A stretch of DNA of 28,772 nucleotides from Methanobacterium sp. (lineage in GTDB: Archaea > Methanobacteriota > Methanobacteria > Methanobacteriales > Methanobacteriaceae), in NCBI GenBank assembly GCA_028682985.1, contig JAJRAE010000246.1, forward strand, positions 1 through 28,772. The letters run 5' to 3'. Of the stretch, positions 23,256 to 28,772 are shown piece by piece. The position numbers and the translations under genes were made by a program. A model generated the notes under the pieces. The model was not told where the DNA came from. It made no database searches and saw only the letters and a program-made list of their open reading frames with translations. Within the stretch, counting starts at the first letter, position 1; every line of letters starts with the position of its first letter.

Positions 23256-24002
23256 TTAATCTTTTATATTCCATTTTTCCTTATCTTCTTCATCCAGGAT
23301 ACGGGTTGCAACTTCCTGGTAGGCATTTATTACTCCTGATTCTCCCTTTCTGAATAAATCCTTATCCAGAACTTCACAGGTCTTCATATCCCAGAATCTG
23401 CAGGAATCAGGACTTATCTCATCTCCCAGGGTTATTTCATTTTTATAATTCCTTCCATACTCGATTTTGAAGTCGGGGAAAATTATTCCCTTTCGAGCCA
23501 GGAAATCTTTAATCACCTGATTTATCTTTAAGGTGGTTTTTTTGATGGTTTCCAGTTCTTCTCTGGTGGCAAATCCAAGTGCTAATGCTATATCATCATT
23601 TATCATGGGATCATGAAATTCATCGCTTTTATAGTCCATCTGGATAATAGGCGGGGTGAATTCCTGTTTTTCATGGAAGGGGAATTTGCGGAGCAAACTT
23701 CCAGCTGCGATATTCCTAGTGATCACCTCTAACGGTATCATTTCCAGGCGGTGGGAAAGCATCAATCCTGGCTCCAGCAATTCTATGTACTGGGTTTTTA
23801 TTCCAGATGCTTCCAAGATTTCAAAAAATTTAGCTGATATTATTGAGTTGTAATATCCCTTATTTATGAGAATGTCCTTTTTCTCACCATCTCCCGCTGT
23901 TATATCATCCCTGAATTCAACTATTACCACTTCAGGATCATCTGTTTTATAGACATCCTTGGCTTTACCTTGATAGATTAACTCCAGTTTTTGGTGGTTC
24001 AT
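23256..24002 (-). CDS. purC: SAICAR synthetase PurC
   Basis: 248-residue phosphoribosylaminoimidazole-succinocarboxamide synthase, which joins aspartate to CAIR using ATP in purine synthesis. Motifs are YQGKAKDVYKTDDPE (ATP-binding loop) near the N-terminus, RDDITAGDGEKKD, EVITRNIAAGS and DFKIEYGR. ATG 24002 is preferred to TTG 24014 because the GGAG in that stretch is six bases before the ATG and the protein then starts at MNHQKLELIYQGK. It is the first gene of the purC-purS-purQ block. Upstream, a TATA-like TATAAAGAT on the - strand (about 24053-24061) could start the operon. It is divergent from glmS. Confidence 0.96.
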   Translation of the reverse strand: MNHQKLELIYQGKAKDVYKTDDPEVVIVEFRDDITAGDGEKKDILINKGYYNSIISAKFFEILEASGIKTQYIELLEPGLMLSHRLEMIPLEVITRNIAAGSLLRKFPFHEKQEFTPPIIQMDYKSDEFHDPMINDDIALALGFATREELETIKKTTLKINQVIKDFLARKGIIFPDFKIEYGRNYKNEITLGDEISPDSCRFWDMKTCEVLDKDLFRKGESGVINAYQEVATRILDEEDKEKWNIKD

Positions 24003-24117
24003 GCGATACTCCAATTATTATAGATTATAGATCTAATTTTTAAAGAGCAGATCTTTATACTGTTATTTGGAATCAAAGATTTTTAAAGTATAATATTTAA
24101 TTAATCTTTATCAAATA

Positions 24118-24125
24118 TTTATATA
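24118..24125 (+). promoter_or_regulatory. Candidate BoxA (TATA) for glmS
   Basis: TTTATATA is the consensus methanogen BoxA. Initiation about 25 bases downstream gives a leader of about 85 bases. A second TATA-like TTATAAATA at 24168-24176 would give about 30 bases. No longer element such as a ribozyme fold is visible, and the leader is too short for the bacterial glmS ribozyme. Confidence 0.4.
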
Positions 24126-24229
24126 CTTATTAATTTACAATTAGTGTTAATTGACCAAAGTTTAAATTATAAATATAAATTTTATCAGCTTAATTAAAAA
24201 ATTTAGATTCATATATATGGTGAAATATT

Positions 24230-26008
24230 ATGTGTGGGATTGTAGGATGTATACTTAAAGATAAAGAAGCCGCACCAGTATTGCTGGAATGCGTTGGAAA
24301 ATTAGAATACCGAGGTTATGATTCGGTGGGTATAGCCACCTCAGCCAGTGAAATCAGAATACAAAAGGATCAGGGTAAGATAGATGCATTTACCGAAAAT
24401 CTGGACATGAAGGAACTGCCTGGGAAACTAGGCATAGCCCATGTGAGATGGGCCACCCATGGATTACCCACCAAAATTAATGCACACCCCCATACAGACT
24501 GCCAAAAAAGAATTGCAGTGGTACATAATGGTATAATAGAAAATTTCAAGGAATTGAGAACCGAACTCATTAATTCCGGTCATAAATTCAGCTCAGATAC
24601 TGATACTGAAATAATTCCCCACTTAATCGAGAAATACATGGATGAAGGATTGGATTTAGAAGAAGCAGTCCGTTCGGCGGTCCGAGATATCAGAGGATCT
24701 TATGCGCTGGCCATCATGTGCCGGGATGAACCAGGTAAAATCATAGGGGTCAGGAAAGAAAGCCCTCTGATCGTTGGTAAAGGTGAAGATGAATATTTCC
24801 TGGCATCCGACGTACCAGCAGTTTTAAATCACACCAATCAGGTGATCTACCTCGATAATCGAGAGATGGTTATTCTGGACGGTGAGGAAATAATCATAAA
24901 AGATCTGGACGGAAAAATTTTAACTAAAGAAGTTCACACCATTGAATGGACCCCTGACATGGCTGAAAAACAGGGATATGAACATTTCATGATTAAAGAG
25001 ATACATGAACAACCAGATGCAGTAAAAAACACCCTCAGGGAAGAGGAAGATATAAGGAACATGGTGAGGGATTTCCCTGAATTTAAGAAAATATGCTTCG
25101 TGGCCTGCGGAACATCATACCATGCTTCACTGGTTGGTAAATATTTATTTGAAACACTGGTGGGCTTACCCACAGATATAATACTGGCATCTGAGTTCGA
25201 ATACTCTGGAGGGGCCCTGGATAAGGATACTCTGGTGATATTAATAACCCAGTCTGGTGAAACAGCGGACACGCTTAAAGCTCTGAGAATTGCCAATGAA
25301 AAAGCAGAGACCCTGGCAATCGTTAATGTTTTGGGAAGCACAGCCACCAGAGATGCTAAACATGTAATTTATACCAGAGCCGGACCTGAAATAGGTGTGG
25401 CTGCTACAAAGACCTATGTGAGTCAGTTAACCGCCATATATCTCCTGGCCATATTGATGGGTGGTAAAGAGGAACTACTGGAAACCCTACAAAAGATCCC
25501 AGATTTCATGGAGGAAGCTCTTAAAACAGAAGAGGAGATAAAAGTAATCGCCAAGAAATATAAGGATACCTATGACTTTTTCTTTATTGGCCGAGGTTTC
25601 TCATACCCCACTGCTTTGGAAGGAGCTCTAAAACTAAAAGAAATAACTTACATTCATGGTGAGGGATATGCAGCAGGGGAACTAAAACACGGGCCTCTGG
25701 CATTAATAGATGATGATGTGCCGGTGGTTGCCGTAACCCCGCCGGGCCACAGCCACAATAAAACACTGAGCAACCTGGAGGAAGTTAAAGCCAGGGGTGC
25801 CCGGGTCATAGCCCTGGGTTCTAAGGAAGATCACGTATTAAAATCTGAAGCAGAGGATTTCATTGGATTTCCCAGTGAGATTAATGAGATGTTTTCACCC
25901 CTACCCTATGTAATTCCTATGCAGTTGTTAGCCTATTACATTAGTATTTACAGGAATATTGACCCAGACAAACCAAAAAACCTGGCAAAATGTGTTACAG
26001 TGGAGTAA
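24230..26008 (+). CDS. glmS: Glutamine--fructose-6-phosphate aminotransferase GlmS
   Basis: 592-residue isomerising GlmS that makes glucosamine-6-phosphate from fructose-6-phosphate and glutamine, the entry to UDP-N-acetylglucosamine for pseudomurein and glycans. The N-terminal glutaminase starts at Cys2 (MCGIVGC) after Met removal, with LEYRGYDSVG, HVRWATHG and SDTDTE as substrate sites. Two SIS sugar-isomerase domains follow: CGTSYHASL with TQSGETADT, then GRGFSYPTALEGALKLKE. The C-terminal PKNLAKCVTVE is the usual tail with the conserved Lys. GGTGAAATATT precedes the ATG. The gene is complete and of normal length. A hairpin follows the stop. Confidence 0.98.
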   Translation: MCGIVGCILKDKEAAPVLLECVGKLEYRGYDSVGIATSASEIRIQKDQGKIDAFTENLDMKELPGKLGIAHVRWATHGLPTKINAHPHTDCQKRIAVVHNGIIENFKELRTELINSGHKFSSDTDTEIIPHLIEKYMDEGLDLEEAVRSAVRDIRGSYALAIMCRDEPGKIIGVRKESPLIVGKGEDEYFLASDVPAVLNHTNQVIYLDNREMVILDGEEIIIKDLDGKILTKEVHTIEWTPDMAEKQGYEHFMIKEIHEQPDAVKNTLREEEDIRNMVRDFPEFKKICFVACGTSYHASLVGKYLFETLVGLPTDIILASEFEYSGGALDKDTLVILITQSGETADTLKALRIANEKAETLAIVNVLGSTATRDAKHVIYTRAGPEIGVAATKTYVSQLTAIYLLAILMGGKEELLETLQKIPDFMEEALKTEEEIKVIAKKYKDTYDFFFIGRGFSYPTALEGALKLKEITYIHGEGYAAGELKHGPLALIDDDVPVVAVTPPGHSHNKTLSNLEEVKARGARVIALGSKEDHVLKSEAEDFIGFPSEINEMFSPLPYVIPMQLLAYYISIYRNIDPDKPKNLAKCVTVE

Positions 26009-26011
26009 AAA

Positions 26012-26040
26012 AACCCCTGATAAACTTAATCAGGTTTCTT
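26012..26040 (+). terminator. Hairpin plus T-rich tail after glmS
   Basis: CCTGAT (26016-26021) and ATCAGG (26029-26034) form a stem with a seven-base loop. With two unpaired C residues the stem can extend by three more pairs (AAA with TTT). T-rich sequence follows. It starts only a few bases after the glmS stop. The G+C content of the stem is unusual for the AT-rich intergenic DNA here. Confidence 0.5.
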
Positions 26041-26128
26041 AATTACTTTTTCTAATTAATAGCCCCAAATCAGGCACTAATATTATCTATTAAATTTGAT
26101 CAACTTTAAATATTGAAATATACTAAGA

Positions 26129-26142
26129 CTTAATATATTAAG
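26129..26142. promoter_or_regulatory. Perfect 14-base palindrome overlapping a TATA-like element
   Basis: CTTAATATATTAAG is a perfect palindrome about 55 bases upstream of the TTG start of the small surface protein gene. Its centre is itself TATA-like, so it could be the BoxA, an operator over the BoxA, or both. Its AT content makes chance likely enough to keep confidence low. Confidence 0.3.
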
Positions 26143-26197
26143 ACATTAATTAAGGAGATTTAACCAGGTTTTCTGAATAATATTTTGGTGATCAAGA

Positions 26198-26473
26198 TTG
26201 AATCCTAAAAAAAGTGGAACGATTTTCATTGTACTGATGATTGCCTTTGTTGCTTACGGCTCTGGTTCCATAGCCGATGCCTTAAATTTAGATGGAGACG
26301 CCATAATAAATTTGATACCATCCAATCTAACCACTTTAAACCAGCAACAAATAACCCCGATAGATGATTCCAACTTTAAACCGGTATATTTAATGACACA
26401 TGTTGTTATTAACAAAACAAACACAACTAATAACTCAACTGATGATAATCAGACCAATCAAAATACTGATTAA
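26198..26473 (+). CDS. Small membrane-anchored surface protein with N-glycosylation sequons, unrecognised
   Basis: 91 residues from TTG 26198, which follows GGTGAT by five bases. The N-terminus has basic residues (NPKKSG) then a hydrophobic segment (TIFIVLMIAFVAYGSGSIADAL, about 22 residues) that would act as a signal anchor or signal peptide. The rest is exported-type sequence: polar, without charge clusters, and rich in Asn, Thr and Gln, with several Asn-X-Ser/Thr sequons (NLT, NKT, NTT, NST and NQT). The tail is low-complexity. The function is unknown. It is probably attached to the outer face of the membrane and glycosylated, by inference. It stands alone between glmS and the XRE-cupin gene. 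Confidence 0.65.
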   Translation: MNPKKSGTIFIVLMIAFVAYGSGSIADALNLDGDAIINLIPSNLTTLNQQQITPIDDSNFKPVYLMTHVVINKTNTTNNSTDDNQTNQNTD

Positions 26474-26585
26474 AGAAAGATTAAAGGTACTGAAACAAAT
26501 TTCATTAAAAATAGTATTTGTACTTTTTTGAAATTTATAAAATTAATAAGGTAATAATCAAAAAATTTTTTAGTTCGTGATTTAG

Positions 26586-27161
26586 ATGTCAGAGGATAAT
26601 AAAATTGGAGCAAAAATTCGCCAGGTAAGGGAAAGCAAGGAAATGTCGGCTAAAGAACTGGCGGAGGCTAGTGGAAACAGTGAAGAACTCATAGAAAGCC
26701 TGGAAGAAGGAGCATTTATCCCTTCCATGACACCGCTTTTTAAAATTGCCAGGGCTTTAGGGGTGAGACTCGGAACTTTTCTGGATGACATGCCTCAAAC
26801 AGGGCCATTTGTAGTTAAATCCGGCCAATCAGAGGAGATAATCCATTTCACAGGGAGCATCAGTAACCTGGAGGAAAGCACATTAGATCTATACTCTCTG
26901 GCCTATGGTAAAGGGGACCGACATATGGAGCCATTCATAGTAGATTTACATCCAAAGGACATAGATAAATATGAGCTCTCCACACATGAAGGTGAAGAAT
27001 TCATCTATGTCATGGAGGGACAAATTGAATTACTGTACGGCCAGGAAAACTACGTCCTTAGCACAGGTGACAGCATATACTATGATTCAGTTATCCCTCA
27101 TGAACTGCACGCCCACCAAAAAGAAGCTAAAATACTGGCAGTGATTTACGCCCCATTATAA
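26586..27161 (+). CDS. XRE-family regulator with cupin domain
   Basis: 191 residues. Residues about 8-65 form a Cro/CI-type helix-turn-helix (KIGAKIRQVRESKEMSAKELAEASGNSEELIESLEEG then IARALGV). Residues about 100-190 are a small cupin barrel (STHEGEEFIYVMEGQIELLYG, then STGDSIYYDSVIPHELHA). In bacteria such fusions are usually local repressors or activators that bind a small molecule in the cupin. ATG 26586 has only a weak GTGAT site four bases upstream, and a TATA-like TTTATAAAA lies about 45 bases before it. A thioesterase and an acyl-CoA ligase follow on the same strand within about 570 bases, so it may sense an acyl-CoA or a related acid. That is inference. Confidence 0.85.
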   Translation: MSEDNKIGAKIRQVRESKEMSAKELAEASGNSEELIESLEEGAFIPSMTPLFKIARALGVRLGTFLDDMPQTGPFVVKSGQSEEIIHFTGSISNLEESTLDLYSLAYGKGDRHMEPFIVDLHPKDIDKYELSTHEGEEFIYVMEGQIELLYGQENYVLSTGDSIYYDSVIPHELHAHQKEAKILAVIYAPL

Positions 27162-27220
27162 AATTAATTTAATTATTGAAATCTTAATTATTTTTGAAAT
27201 GACTTTGTAGAGGAAAAGAT

Positions 27221-27649
27221 ATGTTTACAATAAAGGTCACTCCTAGATTTGGAGATGCAGATGGATTAAGACATATAAATAACGTAGCTCTTGTAGAATG
27301 GTTTGAAGTAGGTAGAAATCCCATATTCAGAATATTTACCCATGATCTGGATTTAAGTCATGAAAAATGGAAATTAATACTGGTGAGAACCGAATTTGAT
27401 TACATAGGGCAGATGTACTACGGAGAGGATGTGGAGATACGCAGCTACATAACTAAGATTGGGAATACTTCATTTACCATAGGACATGAAGCCTGGCAAC
27501 ACGAAGAATTAAAAGCACGCGGAAAGGCAATTCTGGTGCACTATGACTACTTAGAAGGAAAATCAAAACCAATATCTGACTCAATACGTAAATTACTGGA
27601 AAAGCATCTGGTCAGAGAAGAAGAACTTACCGGTGAAGTAATATTTTGA
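27221..27649 (+). CDS. Acyl-CoA thioesterase, hotdog fold (4HBT family)
   Basis: 142-residue single hotdog-domain protein. The family signature is RFGDADGLRHINNVALVEWFEVGR, where the Asp of FGDAD-like segments is catalytic in 4-hydroxybenzoyl-CoA thioesterase-type enzymes, followed by the strand-rich VRTEFDYIGQMYYGEDVEI. The length is standard. It should hydrolyse an acyl-CoA in the cytoplasm, substrate unknown. GAGGAAAAGAT precedes ATG 27221. It lies 59 bases after the XRE-cupin gene and 78 bases before the acyl-CoA ligase, so the three look like one functional unit. Confidence 0.85.
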   Translation: MFTIKVTPRFGDADGLRHINNVALVEWFEVGRNPIFRIFTHDLDLSHEKWKLILVRTEFDYIGQMYYGEDVEIRSYITKIGNTSFTIGHEAWQHEELKARGKAILVHYDYLEGKSKPISDSIRKLLEKHLVREEELTGEVIF

Positions 27650-27727
27650 AGTAGCGGAACTTTATTATTAAAGAAAATAAATGAATTGCTGTTATTGATT
27701 ATAATAATGGGTTAAGAGGTTAGAAAA

Positions 27728-28772
27728 ATGGTCTTTACTGAGGATACTTTAGGTGATTTTCTTGAGCAGGTGGTTGAAAAAGATCCTAAGCAGGAATTCA
27801 TGGTATACCCCGACCGAGATCTACGCTTCACCTACCGGGAATTTGATGATAGAGTTAACCTTATGGCGAAAGGTCTAATGGAAATAGGGATAAAGAAAGG
27901 GGATCATGTAGGTATATGGGCTAAAAACGTCCCGGACTGGCTCACTTTCATGTTTGCCACTGCCAAAATTGGAGTGGTACTGGTTACTGTTAACACAGCT
28001 TATAAAAGCCATGAACTAGACTATGTACTTAAACAGTCAGATATGAAGGCACTGGCAATAATAGACGGATTTAGAGATGTTGATTACATTCAAACTGTTT
28101 ATGAACTTGTTCCTGAATTGAAAACCAGGGAACGGGGAAATTTAAAAAGTGAAGAATTCCCATTCCTAGATAGTGTTATCTATCTGGGCCAAGAAAAACA
28201 CCGGGGGATGTACAATACCAATGAAATCCTCTTACTTGGAGAACATGCAGATGAGGATGAATTTCTAAAGATCAAGGCCTCAGTTCGTAACACTGAAGTG
28301 GTTAACATGCAGTACACCTCAGGAACCACCGGATTCCCCAAAGGCGTCATGCTTACCCATAGAAATATATTAAATAACGGATATTATATAGGGGAGCGAC
28401 AAAAATTCACAGAAAAAGACAGGTTATGCATTACAGTTCCTCTCTTCCATTGTTTCGGCATTGTACTGGCAGTTATGGCAACATATAGCCACGGGGCCAC
28501 TATGGTAATGGTGGAAGTCTTTGATCCCCTAATGGTTCTGGCCGCTGTTCAAAAAGAGCGCTGTACAGCACTTTATGGAGTGCCGACCATGTTCATCGCA
28601 GAATACAGTCACCCCATGTTTGAAATGTTCGACCTTTCCAGTTTAAGAACAGGTATAATGGCTGGATCCACCCCTCCCATTGAGGCCATGAAAAAAGTAG
28701 TTAAGGACATGCACATGACAGAGATAACCAGTGTATACGGCCTGACTGAAGGTTCACCAGGATTCACCCAGA
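27728..28772 (+). CDS. AMP-dependent acyl-CoA synthetase (ligase), 3' end outside the window
   Basis: 348 complete codons are visible and the frame is open at the right edge. A full ANL-superfamily ligase has about 550 residues, so roughly the N-terminal two-thirds is here. Motif A3 (YTSGTTGFPKG) begins at Tyr196 and motif A5 (YGLTEGSPG) at Tyr337. The block FTYREFDDRVNLMAKGL and the HCFGIVL segment are typical of medium/long-chain FadD-like enzymes rather than acetyl-CoA synthetase. It adenylates a carboxylic acid and transfers it to CoA. The acid is unknown. GAGGT lies about eight bases before ATG 27728. It follows the thioesterase and XRE-cupin genes in the same direction. Confidence 0.9.
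   Translation, partial: MVFTEDTLGDFLEQVVEKDPKQEFMVYPDRDLRFTYREFDDRVNLMAKGLMEIGIKKGDHVGIWAKNVPDWLTFMFATAKIGVVLVTVNTAYKSHELDYVLKQSDMKALAIIDGFRDVDYIQTVYELVPELKTRERGNLKSEEFPFLDSVIYLGQEKHRGMYNTNEILLLGEHADEDEFLKIKASVRNTEVVNMQYTSGTTGFPKGVMLTHRNILNNGYYIGERQKFTEKDRLCITVPLFHCFGIVLAVMATYSHGATMVMVEVFDPLMVLAAVQKERCTALYGVPTMFIAEYSHPMFEMFDLSSLRTGIMAGSTPPIEAMKKVVKDMHMTEITSVYGLTEGSPGFTQ

Noticed and set aside
24015..24229. glmS ribozyme or riboswitch in the glmS leader
   Set aside because: The leader is AT-rich without the pseudoknot sequences of the bacterial glmS ribozyme. Only TATA-like elements and a GGTGA site are visible.
24934..25347. 137-residue open frame on the - strand inside glmS
   Set aside because: It is fully inside a clear glmS gene and has no ribosome binding site of note or family motif. 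It is a shadow frame.

Overview
This window looks like ordinary chromosomal DNA from a mesophilic, AT-rich methanogenic archaeon of the order Methanobacteriales, most likely Methanobacterium or a close relative. Four lines of evidence agree. (1) Archaeal information-processing genes are present: the KEOPS subunit Pcc1, prefoldin beta, ribosomal protein S8e, SRP19 and an archaeal RecJ-like DHH nuclease. (2) Methanogen markers are present: MtxX/Mmp4, a COG1411 HisA-like protein, archaeal pantoate kinase, HypE, and genes for corrinoid/F430 tetrapyrroles. (3) The C-terminal piece of a family B DNA polymerase is encoded as a separate gene (polB2), an arrangement known from Methanobacteriales. (4) Translation signals are of the GGTGA / GGAGG type, genes are short and compact, and intergenic DNA is very AT-rich. 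I see no tRNA or rRNA gene, CRISPR array, insertion sequence or prophage.

Layout. 1-2975 (+): the tail of an unidentified gene, pcc1, pfdB, a DUF3194 gene, a HisA-like TIM barrel and a PfkB-family sugar kinase. 3033-6791 (-): a small membrane protein, a winged-helix/AAA ATPase, a HAD phosphatase, polB2 and rps8e, the last two overlapping. 6792-7121: the only gene-free stretch over 300 bases, a divergent promoter region with a nested inverted repeat. 7122-15930, mixed strands: hypE, an RDD membrane protein, a DUF5654 protein, a 77-residue unknown, cbiC, hemL, a tail-anchored zinc-ribbon/coiled-coil protein, mtxX, uppS, tatD, a carboxymuconolactone-decarboxylase-like protein and arfC. 15958-16853 (-): a 53-codon membrane protein gene and a PHP phosphoesterase. 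17022-17912 (+): pantoate kinase. 17949-24002 (-): a winged-helix regulator, recJ-like, srp19, hemD-cobA (overlapping) and purQ-purS-purC. 24230 to end (+): glmS, a small predicted glycosylated surface protein, an XRE-cupin regulator, a thioesterase and the N-terminal two-thirds of an acyl-CoA ligase cut by the window edge.

How they work together. Four tetrapyrrole genes lie in three places: hemL feeds 5-aminolevulinate, hemD and cobA make uroporphyrinogen III and precorrin-2 (a shared precursor of cobamides and F430), and cbiC acts late in corrin-ring synthesis. purC, purS and purQ form a purine block. arfC (riboflavin/F420-type precursor), pantoate kinase (CoA), uppS (polyprenyl carrier) and glmS (amino sugars for the cell wall) cover cofactor and envelope synthesis. 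HypE builds the [NiFe]-hydrogenase cyanide ligand.

No clear, previously undescribed system is visible. The most rewarding points are the rps8e/polB2 overlap with an intact PIP box on the small polymerase fragment, the apparent lack of a normal start codon for pantoate kinase, the lone winged-helix AAA ATPase, the XRE-cupin/thioesterase/acyl-CoA ligase cluster in an archaeon whose membrane lipids are isoprenoid, several small membrane proteins, and a few palindromes placed where operators would be expected. Start codons were chosen by reading upstream for Shine-Dalgarno-like sequence. Family assignments come from motif recognition alone, without database searches.
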